Assembly (NCBI GenBank): GCA_026786005.1
Contig: JAJAYW010000082.1
Location: 1 to 53,750, forward strand
Direction of reading: 5' to 3'
DNA length: 53,750 nt
Source: Lysobacter sp.
GTDB taxonomy: Bacteria; Pseudomonadota; Gammaproteobacteria; Xanthomonadales; Xanthomonadaceae
This document shows, in pieces, positions 1 through 7,602 of this stretch. Every line of letters starts with the position of its first letter. Position 1 is the stretch's first letter. Below the pieces are notes generated by a model. That model had not been told where the DNA came from, searched no databases, and was given only the letters and a program-made list of their open reading frames with translations. The translations under genes and the position numbers were made by a program.

Positions 1-190
1 GCATGCGATTGATCCGGCCTGCATCCTCGGGACGAACATGGTTCGTCTGCCGCAGGTTGCGCTTCCGTTTGGTCGCCTTCTTGGTGAGGATGTGGCTGCG
101 GTTGGCATGGCCACACTTGAACTTGCCGGTAGCAGTCTTGCGGAAGCGCTTGGCCGCGCCCCGGTGGGTCTTGATCTTGATCTTGGGCAT
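1..190 (-). CDS. rpmI: 50S ribosomal protein L35 (3' end cut by window edge)
   Basis: The protein begins [16 protein letters not shown] and continues with the basic, Lys/Arg-rich body of L35, including the segment [13 protein letters not shown]. About 63 codons are visible and the family is about 65 residues, so only the last one to three codons and the stop lie outside the window. L35 is a small protein of the large ribosomal subunit. It lies downstream of infC on the same strand, as in the classical infC-rpmI-rplT operon, so rplT is expected just outside the window. The start ATG is at 188-190. Confidence 0.95.
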   Translation of the reverse strand, partial: MPKIKIKTHRGAAKRFRKTATGKFKCGHANRSHILTKKATKRKRNLRQTNHVRPEDAGRINRM

Positions 191-341
191 TGCGATGTCC
201 TTTCGGGGTTTCTAGTACTGGTCCGGGCGGTGGCGTGTGCGTAATCAGCACAACCACGCTTTCCTTCCTGCCTGACCGGTTTGTGTAAGTCATTGATCCG
301 TACAGGGATCGCTGACAGGTCCAAAGTATTGCGTGCAACAA

Positions 342-355
342 CCCGGCGAACCGGG
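342..355 (-). promoter_or_regulatory. Small hairpin with UUCG loop in the infC-rpmI gap
   Basis: On the minus strand CCCGG-TTCG-CCGGG forms a five-pair GC stem capped by a UUCG loop, followed by TTGTTG rather than a clean T-run. It lies in the roughly 260-base gap between infC and rpmI. In other proteobacteria this gap carries leader structures for L20-mediated control or partial attenuation. That role here is only inference. No gene is seen elsewhere in this gap. Confidence 0.35.
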
Positions 356-450
356 CCGCGCATTATGCAGGGAGTGGGTTTCCCTTGCAAATCAGGCCCT
401 TGCTGCCTTCTCCCAACACGCCGACAGCCTGCTGTTCTTCTCTGAAACGG

Positions 451-975
451 CTACTTCTTCTTCGGCGCGATCATCATCACCATCTGCCGGCCTTCCAGGC
501 GCGGGCGCGATTCGATGACGATGTCCTCGCCGAGGTCGGTCTCGATCCGGGTCGCCATTTCACGGCCCAGTTCCTGGTGGCTCATCTCGCGGCCACGGAA
601 GCGGATGTTGACCTTGATCTTGTCGCCTTCCTCCAGGAACCGGCGCATGTTGCGCAGCTTGATCTGGTAGTCGCCCTCGTCGGTCACAGGGCGGAACTTC
701 ATTTCCTTGATCTCGACCTGCTTCTGCTTTTTCTTGGCCGCGTTGGCCTTCTTCTGCAGATCGAACTTGAACTTGCCGAAATCCATGATCCGGCACACCG
801 GCGGATCGGCATTGGGCTGGATTTCGACGAGATCCATACCGGTCTCCTCGGCCAGGGCAATCGCTTCGTCGCGCGAGAGCACGCCGACCATTTCTCCTTC
901 GGCGTCGAGTACGCGCACGCGTGGCACGCGGATTTCCTGGTTCTTTCGGTTCTGCTTCGAATCGGGGGTGCTGAT
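451..975 (-). CDS. infC: Translation initiation factor IF-3, ATC start
   Basis: IF-3 binds the 30S subunit and checks start-codon and initiator-tRNA pairing. Reading from ATC at 973-975 the protein is 174 residues, starting (M)[19 protein letters not shown]. It has the N-domain, a charged Lys-rich linker ([17 protein letters not shown]), the C-domain motif [13 protein letters not shown], and the usual MIAPKKK end. A GTG at 925-927 also opens the frame but would remove the conserved [11 protein letters not shown] segment. An in-frame TGA lies two codons upstream of the ATC, and no ATG, GTG or TTG exists between them. A GGAG sequence sits about nine bases before the ATC. AUU or AUC starts in infC allow IF-3 to repress its own translation, which is known for E. 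coli. Confidence 0.9.
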   Translation of the reverse strand: MSTPDSKQNRKNQEIRVPRVRVLDAEGEMVGVLSRDEAIALAEETGMDLVEIQPNADPPVCRIMDFGKFKFDLQKKANAAKKKQKQVEIKEMKFRPVTDEGDYQIKLRNMRRFLEEGDKIKVNIRFRGREMSHQELGREMATRIETDLGEDIVIESRPRLEGRQMVMMIAPKKK

Positions 976-1170
976 GTTTCAATCTCCAAGGTGGAATCAC
1001 TGTTGAAAAACGGCGCTCCTGCCGCGTTTCAATATGCTGGGTCCGGCACATGTGCGTCACCCAGCTGCGTCGCACCGAAAGCGTTCGATGCGAACGATGC
1101 ATCCTTGCATCGCTTTTTTACAGTTGCAGACACACCCGGAACTACGGCCCGGGCCTGACGGCGTTGCTGC

Positions 1171-3075
1171 TCAAGCAGCGATATGGTCCGCGCGTAAACG
1201 CATTGCGAAATCGGCGACGCTCATCGTCCCCAGGTCTTCCCCTTCGCGCGTGCGCACGGCGACTGCACCGTTTTCCTTCTCGCGGTCCCCGACCACCAGC
1301 AGGTACGGCACCCGCTGCAGCGTGTGCTCGCGAATCTTATAGCCGATCTTCTCGTTCCGCAAATCTGATTGTACCCGGAAGCCTTGATTTGCAAGGGTTT
1401 TCTGGACCTCCTCGACGTAATCGGCCTGCGCGTCGGTTATATTGACCACCACCGCCTGGATCGGCGCCAGCCACGACGGGAAACTGCCGGTGTGATGCTC
1501 GATCAGGATGCCGATGAACCGCTCCATCGAGCCGACGATGGCCCGATGCAGCATGACCGGCGTGCGCCGCTGGCTGGTCTCGTCGATATACGCCGCGCCC
1601 AGACGCTCGGGCATCATGAAATCGACCTGCATCGTGCCCAGTTGCCAAGTGCGACCGATCGCATCGCTGAGGTGGTATTCCACCTTGGGGCCGTAGAAGG
1701 CGCCCTCGCCCGGCAGCTCCTGCCACTCCACCCCGCACGCGGCCAGCGCCGAGCGCAAAGCGGCCTCGGCACGGTCCCAGGTGGCGTCGTCGCCGAGACG
1801 CTTATCCGGGCGCAGCGCGATCTTGATCTGGATGTCGGTGAAGCCGAAATCGCCGTAGACCTTGAGCGCCTGCCGGTGGAACGCAGTGACCTCGGCCTCG
1901 ATCTGCTGCTCGGTACAGAAGATGTGGCCGTCGTCCTGGGTGAAGCCGCGCACGCGCAGGATGCCGTGCAGCGCGCCCGAGGGTTCGTTGCGATGGCAGG
2001 CGCCGAACTCGCCGTAGCGGATCGGCAAGTCGCGATAGCTGTGCAGCCCGGCGTTGTATATCTGCACGTGTCCCGGGCAGTTCATCGGCTTGACCGCGTA
2101 GGTGCGCTTCTCCGACTCGGTGAAGAACATGTTGTCCTGGTAATTGTCCCAGTGGCCGGACTGCTTCCACAACGATACGTCGAGGATCTGCGGGCAGCGC
2201 ACTTCCTGGTAGCCGCTGTCGACATAGACCTTGCGCATGTGTTGCTCGACCACCTGCCAGATCGACCAGCCCTTGGGATGCCAGAACACCAGGCCCGGCG
2301 CTTCTTCCTGCAGGTGGAACAGGTTCTGCTGTTTGGCGATCTTGCGGTGGTCGCGCTTCTCGGCTTCCTCGACGCGCTGGATGTAGGCGTCGAGTTGTTT
2401 CTTGTCGGCCCAAGCGGTGCCATAGATGCGCTGCAGCTGCTCGTTCTTGGCATCGCCGCGCCAGTACGCACCGGAAATGCGGGTCAGCTTGAAGGCTTTC
2501 AAAAAGCGCGTGTTCGGCACGTGCGGGCCGCGGCACATGTCGACGTATTCCTGGTGGTGGTACATGCCCATTGCGGTTTCATCGGGCATGTCGTCGATCA
2601 GGCGCAGCTTGTAGTCTTCGCCACGCGCCTTGAACAGGTCGATGACCTCGGCGCGCGGCGTCACCTGCTTGATGACGTCGTAGTCGGTGGCGATCAGTTC
2701 GCGCATGCGCGCTTCGATCGCTTCCATGTCTTGCGGCGTGAACGGACGGTCGAAGGCGATGTCGTAGAAGAAGCCTTCGGCGATCACCGGGCCGATCACC
2801 ATCTTGGCCTTGGGATACAGCTGCTTGACGGCGTGGCCAATGAGATGCGCGGCCGAGTGACGGATGATCTCCAGCCCCTCCTCGTCCTTCGGCGTGATGA
2901 TCCGCAATTTGGCGTCGTGGTCGATGCGGTCGCTGGCATCGACCAGTTTCCCGTCGACTTCGCCGGCCACGGTGGCCTTGGCCAGTCCGGCACCGATCGA
3001 CTGGGCGACGTCCATGACGCTGACGGGATGTTCGAATTCGCGGCGACTGCCGTCGGGGAGGGTGATGGTGATCAT
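1171..3075 (-). CDS. thrS: Threonyl-tRNA synthetase
   Basis: A 634-residue class II aminoacyl-tRNA synthetase that charges tRNA-Thr. The domain order is complete: an N-terminal TGS domain ([20 protein letters not shown]), an editing/SAD domain with [14 protein letters not shown] near residue 75, the catalytic core with [10 protein letters not shown], motif 2 around [12 protein letters not shown] and motif 3 around [13 protein letters not shown], then the HGTP anticodon-binding domain. Cys of MNCPGH and later His residues match the family zinc ligands. It is first in the thrS-infC-rpmI run, about 195 bases ahead of infC; no other gene is seen in that gap. A terminator hairpin lies only about 20 bases upstream of the ATG, which suggests control by transcription attenuation. 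Confidence 0.97.
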   Translation of the reverse strand: MITITLPDGSRREFEHPVSVMDVAQSIGAGLAKATVAGEVDGKLVDASDRIDHDAKLRIITPKDEEGLEIIRHSAAHLIGHAVKQLYPKAKMVIGPVIAEGFFYDIAFDRPFTPQDMEAIEARMRELIATDYDVIKQVTPRAEVIDLFKARGEDYKLRLIDDMPDETAMGMYHHQEYVDMCRGPHVPNTRFLKAFKLTRISGAYWRGDAKNEQLQRIYGTAWADKKQLDAYIQRVEEAEKRDHRKIAKQQNLFHLQEEAPGLVFWHPKGWSIWQVVEQHMRKVYVDSGYQEVRCPQILDVSLWKQSGHWDNYQDNMFFTESEKRTYAVKPMNCPGHVQIYNAGLHSYRDLPIRYGEFGACHRNEPSGALHGILRVRGFTQDDGHIFCTEQQIEAEVTAFHRQALKVYGDFGFTDIQIKIALRPDKRLGDDATWDRAEAALRSALAACGVEWQELPGEGAFYGPKVEYHLSDAIGRTWQLGTMQVDFMMPERLGAAYIDETSQRRTPVMLHRAIVGSMERFIGILIEHHTGSFPSWLAPIQAVVVNITDAQADYVEEVQKTLANQGFRVQSDLRNEKIGYKIREHTLQRVPYLLVVGDREKENGAVAVRTREGEDLGTMSVADFAMRLRADHIAA

Positions 3076-3088
3076 GCGTTTGTGACTC

Positions 3089-3184
3089 TCAGAAACAAAA
3101 AAAGCGCCTAGGCGCTGTCGTCATCGTGATGATGCGGGCCGTGGGAGGGGTCAATGCCGGTGGCTGCAAGTCTCCATGTCGCAC
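3089..3184 (-). other. Possible Thr-rich leader ORF of thrS
   Basis: A 31-codon frame runs from GTG at 3182-3184 to TGA at 3089-3091, ending 13 bases before the thrS ATG. Its C-terminal half reads [18 protein letters not shown] then FFCF, with five Thr codons, three of them in the run ACG ATG ACG ACA that abuts the terminator hairpin. A shorter version could start at the ATG at 3122-3124. Neither start has a convincing ribosome-binding site, so this is a hypothesis based on position and codon content only. Confidence 0.25.
3097..3116 (-). terminator. Intrinsic terminator/attenuator in the thrS leader
   Basis: On the minus strand the perfect palindrome AGCGCCTAGGCGCT (3103-3116) is followed at once by seven T residues, the form of a Rho-independent terminator. 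It ends about 20 bases upstream of the thrS ATG. No minus-strand gene lies between it and the candidate thrS promoter at 3235-3263, so it should act on the thrS transcript itself, as an attenuator. Confidence 0.7.
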
Positions 3185-3234
3185 GCTCGGCCGGCGTTTC
3201 CGCGGGCCACCCTTGTCTGTCACAGAGAGCGGGC

Positions 3235-3263
3235 AAGCTAGGGCTTCAAGTCGGCAAAGTCAA
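3235..3263 (-). promoter_or_regulatory. Candidate sigma-70 promoter for thrS
   Basis: On the minus strand TTGACT (3258-3263) and TAGCTT (3235-3240) are separated by 17 bases. This would give a leader of about 150 bases containing the Thr-rich frame and the terminator. The -35 is good and the -10 is weak. The rest of the 3076-3453 gap shows no other gene, only an imperfect inverted repeat around 3319-3350. Confidence 0.4.
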
Positions 3264-3453
3264 TGTTGTCAAGCCTTTGCAGGGGGTGCCGGTGGCCTCG
3301 TGCTTGGCTTGCTGTAGCGGCCCAACGGACCATTTGGACCGTTCATCGGCCTTTCGCATTTCGCTGGCTTTTTTGGCTCTGGATTAACTTTTCACAAACC
3401 TTTCACGCCGCATGATTACGTCACAGGGCCAGTGCATCGCCGAGGAAACCGAC

Positions 3454-3663
3454 ATGTCAGACATCGACCTATTATCTGATGTCACAAAGGGGTATTGCGC
3501 AGAGTACGGCCGGCAGGCGCGCGATCTGTTCCAGGACGATACGTGGGAGACCATCGAACCCCGCATGAAGCGGTGCTGGCAGAACAACCATCCGCATGTG
3601 GCCTGGGAAGTGGCGCGGGAGCGGATTGAGGCGGAGTGGTGGCTGTATAGCGCGGAGGATTAG
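3454..3663 (+). CDS. Small conserved-type protein of unknown function
   Basis: A 69-residue acidic protein starting MSDIDLLSDVTKGYCAEYGR. I do not recognise a named family. The C-terminal half is rich in Trp and charged residues (DDTWETIEPRMKRCWQ, then HVAWEVARERIEAEWW). This recalls short proteobacterial proteins with a repeated W-(x)n-E/R pattern, but that likeness is only an impression. The start at 3454 is preferred because GAGGAAAC stands about five bases before it; an upstream ATG at 3412 lacks such a site. No signal peptide or membrane segment is seen. It stands alone between divergent thrS and the convergent GT-C gene. Confidence 0.7.
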   Translation: MSDIDLLSDVTKGYCAEYGRQARDLFQDDTWETIEPRMKRCWQNNHPHVAWEVARERIEAEWWLYSAED

Positions 3664-3774
3664 CGAGGCCAGCTCTGTCCAAGAACTCGATCAGCTAAAT
3701 CGCGTGAGACACATTGAGGAACAAGATCAATCTACGACGCGATGTATCGGCCGCTAAAGTCGGCTACACGTGGT

Positions 3775-5622
3775 CTAGTCAGTGATCACGACCGGTTGCT
3801 CGCTCCACGTCTCGATCGCGCCGTCGTTGCCATGGAGGCGCAAACCAAGCCAGTGCCGCCCCGGCGCGACATCGCCGGCGTCGACCCGCGCATCAAACCC
3901 CACGCGCGGATGGTTGGGGTCGTTTGAAACCTTCCAGTAAATCGCTGCCCCTGTATAAACGCGGCCGTAGTCCGCTTGCGCGACGACCTTGCCATCCAGC
4001 GTCACGTCCACCGCACGCAAACCGACCCCATCACGGAACGCCCAACCGGAGACGTTGAATTGGCGGGTGACACGCGCGCCGGATTCGGGTGGGTTGATAT
4101 AGGCCATCGCCGGCGTCGAACAGGCACCACTGGCAGGCTTGTCCAATGCGAACAGCAGGAAACGCTGCGCGCCATGATCGACATTGACCACGCTTGGCGC
4201 AGGTAACGGCCCGACCTTGCTGCAGAGATCGTGGTAGTGCTGCAGCAGATCGCGATAGCGGACCTCGCCGACACCAACAATCAACAGCACGGGCTGGCTG
4301 TCCCAATCGCTGCGTCCCGCACTCTCCAGTCCCCACAGCCGCAGTTGCGGCGCGCGTCCGTGCCGGTGGTTGAGTGGATGGTCGAGCACGTCGATGCGTG
4401 GATTGTCCAAGGCGAAACCCACTTCCGCGGCGAGCTTGAAGTTGTCGGCGACGATCCGCGTGTGCGGCGGCATCATCGCAAGCCGGTCGTGCGTCGCTGC
4501 AGCAACTTCGCCCCAACCCACGAAGTTCGACGGATACCATTTTTCCGCGGCGAAACGTGCTCGCAACGATGGGGTCGAAACCGTGGTGTAGTAGCCCAGT
4601 ACGCTGACCAGGCCGATCGCCGCGGTCGCCCAGGTCACGCGGCGCAACCAAACGCGCCATGTTGCCAACACCACGGGCACCAGTGGCAGCAATGCAAGGT
4701 ATCCAGCCAGCGGCCAATGAAAACTGACCCGTTCGCTGTCCGCGAAAAAACCCAGCGCAAAGAAGCCGAGCACCGTCGCCGCGCCGAGCATGGCGAAATA
4801 ACGCGACGCAGGACCGGCGGTTGCAAACAGATTGCGTCTGGCCGCGACCATCATCGCGACGAGCAACAGCGGCGTCACCAGCAACGCCTGGATCAATACA
4901 AACCACGCGCCATCCCAGTGCAGCGCCCATGGATGACGATCGATCAACTGGAAGCGCAAGCCGGCGTCGGCGTTCTCGAGGTTCCAGAACAGCAGCGGCA
5001 CCCATGCGACGGCGCCAATGACGATCGCCATCCAGACCCGCAAATCACGCAACGCGCGCCGCCCTTCCGGAAGCATCAACAGCGCAACCAGGCCCACGCC
5101 GATCACCGCGGCAAAACGGTAGTGGCTGAGCGCGCCGATCATCAGACCCATCGCCAGCTCCGCAGCGGCCTTTGCATCGACCTGTCGCAGCAGGCGCGCA
5201 CCTGCGTCCATGCACAACACGGTCGCCAGGGCCATCGGAACATCCGGCAACGCCAGCAGGCCCAGTGTCCCAGACAGTGGCAACAACAACGCCAGCATGC
5301 CTGCCTGCCAGCCACGGGCGGCGCCAAATTCGCGCATCGCGATGTTTGCGATCAGGCAAGGGACCAGTGCAGCAATCAGCAGGAAGGGCGCGCGCAATGC
5401 CAACGCGTGCTGGCCGCCGAGTTCGACCCCCAGACGCGTCAGCCATGCGGTCAACCCCGGCAAATCCGAATACGCCGGCGCCAGATGCTGGCCTTCCTGC
5501 CAGTAGAACGCCTCGTCGACGAACAACGGCAGTTGCGCAGCGACGATGCACTTGATGACGGTGACGGCAGTCAGCAAGGCAATGAACGTTCGCCGGGCCC
5601 TGATTTCATCTCGCAATGGCAT
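3775..5622 (-). CDS. Membrane glycosyltransferase, GT-C / ArnT-like (GT39 type)
   Basis: A 615-residue polytopic inner-membrane protein. Residue 36 onward reads FVDEAFYWQEGQ, the acidic first-loop motif of ArnT/PMT-type enzymes that transfer sugars from polyprenyl-phosphate carriers, followed by about ten hydrophobic segments to near residue 350. A soluble portion follows. The last 110 residues (from about INPPESGARVTRQFNVSGWA) look like an extracytoplasmic beta-sandwich domain with a G-x-V-x-V-x-LDG pattern and end WSEQPVVITD. The acceptor is unknown. It is transcribed away from moxR, and the start codons are only some 56 bases apart. Confidence 0.85.
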   Translation of the reverse strand: MPLRDEIRARRTFIALLTAVTVIKCIVAAQLPLFVDEAFYWQEGQHLAPAYSDLPGLTAWLTRLGVELGGQHALALRAPFLLIAALVPCLIANIAMREFGAARGWQAGMLALLLPLSGTLGLLALPDVPMALATVLCMDAGARLLRQVDAKAAAELAMGLMIGALSHYRFAAVIGVGLVALLMLPEGRRALRDLRVWMAIVIGAVAWVPLLFWNLENADAGLRFQLIDRHPWALHWDGAWFVLIQALLVTPLLLVAMMVAARRNLFATAGPASRYFAMLGAATVLGFFALGFFADSERVSFHWPLAGYLALLPLVPVVLATWRVWLRRVTWATAAIGLVSVLGYYTTVSTPSLRARFAAEKWYPSNFVGWGEVAAATHDRLAMMPPHTRIVADNFKLAAEVGFALDNPRIDVLDHPLNHRHGRAPQLRLWGLESAGRSDWDSQPVLLIVGVGEVRYRDLLQHYHDLCSKVGPLPAPSVVNVDHGAQRFLLFALDKPASGACSTPAMAYINPPESGARVTRQFNVSGWAFRDGVGLRAVDVTLDGKVVAQADYGRVYTGAAIYWKVSNDPNHPRVGFDARVDAGDVAPGRHWLGLRLHGNDGAIETWSEQPVVITD

Positions 5623-5678
5623 TTGACCCCGCTACACTCATTCCAGATCCCATCAAGAACTCCCCCACGAGACAGCCC

Positions 5679-6632
5679 ATGTCGGCCGTGCCGCAAACCA
5701 CCAACATGCTAACCGACGGCTTGCGCGAGGCCGTCCTGCGTGCGCAGGCGCAGGTCAATGGATTGGTGCTCGGCAAGCCGCAGGAAGTTCGGCTCGCGTT
5801 CGTCGCATTGCTGTCCGATGGCCATCTGCTGATCGAGGATCTACCGGGTCTCGGCAAGACCACCTTGGCGCATGCGCTCGCGGCCACACTCGGGCTCGGC
5901 TTCCAGCGCGTGCAGTTCACGTCTGACCTGTTGCCGGCGGACATCATTGGCGTCTCGGTCTACGACGCGCAGGCGCGCCGCTTTGAATTCCATCCCGGAC
6001 CCGTGTTCGCCAACATCGTGTTGGCCGACGAGATCAATCGCGCGCCACCGCGCACGCAGAGCGCGTTGCTCGAGGCGATGGCCGAACACCAGGTCACGGT
6101 CGATGGCAGCACGCATGCCTTGCCGGAACCGTTCTTCGTCATCGCCACCCAGAATCCGGTCGACCTCGCTGGCACCTATCCGCTGCCCGATTCGCAACTC
6201 GACCGCTTCCTGCTGCGACTGGCACTGGGGTATCCCAACGCCGATGCCGAGCGCGCGCTGCTGACCGGCGTCGATCGCCGCGACCTGATCGCGCAGACGA
6301 TGCCGGTGCTGTCTTCAGAAGATGTGCTGGCCATGCGTCGCGCCGTCAACGGCGTGCATGCCAGCGACGCACTGGTGACGTATGTGCAGGCCTTGATGCA
6401 TCGCAGCCGCCAGCATCCCGGCGTGCGCGTCGGATTGTCGCCGCGGGCAGGCCTGGCGTTGCTGCGCGCGGCGCGCGCGTATGCGTTATTGCTGGGTCGC
6501 AATCACGTACTGCCCGAAGACGTGCAAGCGCTGTTTTCGGCAGTCGCGGCGCATCGTCTGGTCGCCGATGCCGACAGCGGTACGGGCGCGGCGCTGGCGA
6601 AGTCGATCCTGCTTGCCGTCCCCGTCGATTGA
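5679..6632 (+). CDS. MoxR-family AAA+ ATPase
   Basis: A 317-residue AAA+ ATPase of the MoxR/RavA group. It has Walker A (GLGKTT, in LIEDLPGLGKTTLAHAL), Walker B (VLADEINRAPPRTQSALLEA), the sensor 1 segment FFVIATQNPVDLAGTYPLP, and the C-terminal lid with GLSPRAGLALLRAARAYAL. MoxR ATPases act as chaperones, often for partners encoded beside them with DUF58 or VWA domains, and here a DUF58 gene follows after four bases. The start at 5679 has a weak GAGACAG site; an in-frame ATG at 5616 would overlap the divergent GT-C gene and is less likely. Confidence 0.92.
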   Translation: MSAVPQTTNMLTDGLREAVLRAQAQVNGLVLGKPQEVRLAFVALLSDGHLLIEDLPGLGKTTLAHALAATLGLGFQRVQFTSDLLPADIIGVSVYDAQARRFEFHPGPVFANIVLADEINRAPPRTQSALLEAMAEHQVTVDGSTHALPEPFFVIATQNPVDLAGTYPLPDSQLDRFLLRLALGYPNADAERALLTGVDRRDLIAQTMPVLSSEDVLAMRRAVNGVHASDALVTYVQALMHRSRQHPGVRVGLSPRAGLALLRAARAYALLLGRNHVLPEDVQALFSAVAAHRLVADADSGTGAALAKSILLAVPVD

Positions 6633-6636
6633 ATCC

Positions 6637-7602
6637 ATGCGCGGCGGATGGCGCCAACGCTGGTGGGCGCGGATTGAGACGTGGTCACGTCCGCGCGGGC
6701 CTGAAACCCTGCCCGTCACCCTGCTCCGCAATCGTGTTTACGTGCTGCCGACGCGCTTCGGATTGTTCTTCGCACTGTTGATCACGGCGATGGGCTTGGG
6801 TGCGATGAATTACAACAACAACCCGGCCTTGCTGCTGGCGCTGATGCTGGCGGGAGCCGCGTTCGCCAGCCTGCTTTTCGCGCACCTGCAACTCTCGGGC
6901 CTGACCATCAGCACCTTGTCCGCCGAGCCCGTCGCTGCGGGCGAACCACTGCTGGCACTGTTGACCGCAAACACCGGTGACGGCCGCGTGCGCCACGGCT
7001 TGCGCATGGGTCATGGTGATGTGCTGGCGACGTTATCGCTGGAGGGCGCAACCGGCGCGGTCATCCTTGAAATTCCGACGACAGCACGTGGATGGCTGGA
7101 GCCCGAACGCATCCGGATTTCCACGACGCGGCCACTCGGGCTTGCCCGCGCCTGGGCTTGGGTGTGGCCTGCACAACCGCTGCTGGTCTATCCGGCGCCT
7201 GAAACCGTCGGACCGCCGCTGCCGGTCGATGTCAGTGACGCCCGCCGCACCCGCCTTAATCCTGCCGGCGACGATGTGCACCAGCTGCGCAACTATCGGC
7301 GCGGCGATGCGAAACGTGCAATCGCGTGGAAACCGTCCGCGCGGCGCGACACCTTGCTTACGCGCGAATACGAGCAATCGACTGGCGCCGACGTGATCCT
7401 GGATTGGCGCGGGCTGGCGCAGCTTCCGTACGAGTTGCGCATCCGCCGTCTCGCCCACTGGGTTGACCAGGCCGAGCGCGAAAATCGCCGCTACGAACTG
7501 CGCGTTCCCGGGCAATCCGCGATTGGCCCTGCACAAGGCGTGATCCATCGACACGCCTGCCTGCGCGCGCTTGCACTGCTGCCGCACGTCGATGTTGCTT
7601 GA
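6637..7602 (+). CDS. DUF58 domain membrane protein
   Basis: A 321-residue protein with two hydrophobic segments near residues 40-80 (FGLFFALLITAMGLGAM and ALLLALMLAGAAFASLLFA) and a soluble C-terminal part. It contains the DUF58 signature NYRRGDAKRAIAWKPSARRD. DUF58 proteins sit in MoxR operons and are thought to be clients or partners of the MoxR ATPase. It starts four bases after moxR and overlaps tgpA by 11 bases, so the three are probably co-translated. An upstream in-frame start at 6481 lies inside moxR and is rejected. Confidence 0.9.
   Translation: MRGGWRQRWWARIETWSRPRGPETLPVTLLRNRVYVLPTRFGLFFALLITAMGLGAMNYNNNPALLLALMLAGAAFASLLFAHLQLSGLTISTLSAEPVAAGEPLLALLTANTGDGRVRHGLRMGHGDVLATLSLEGATGAVILEIPTTARGWLEPERIRISTTRPLGLARAWAWVWPAQPLLVYPAPETVGPPLPVDVSDARRTRLNPAGDDVHQLRNYRRGDAKRAIAWKPSARRDTLLTREYEQSTGADVILDWRGLAQLPYELRIRRLAHWVDQAERENRRYELRVPGQSAIGPAQGVIHRHACLRALALLPHVDVA

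Noticed and set aside
1369-3111. Very long open frame on the plus strand opposite thrS
   Set aside because: GC-rich codon bias leaves antisense frames open. The translation matches no family and thrS on the other strand is unmistakable. The same holds for 4231-5712 (opposite the GT-C gene), 25694-26815 (opposite ppiD) and 30937-32211 (opposite clpX).
3187-3215. T-box-like motif (AAGGGTGGCCCGCGG on the minus strand) in the thrS leader
   Set aside because: It resembles the AGGGTGGNACCGCG core but is one base short, is about 80 bases from the terminator, and no specifier stem is evident. T-boxes are not known from Gammaproteobacteria.
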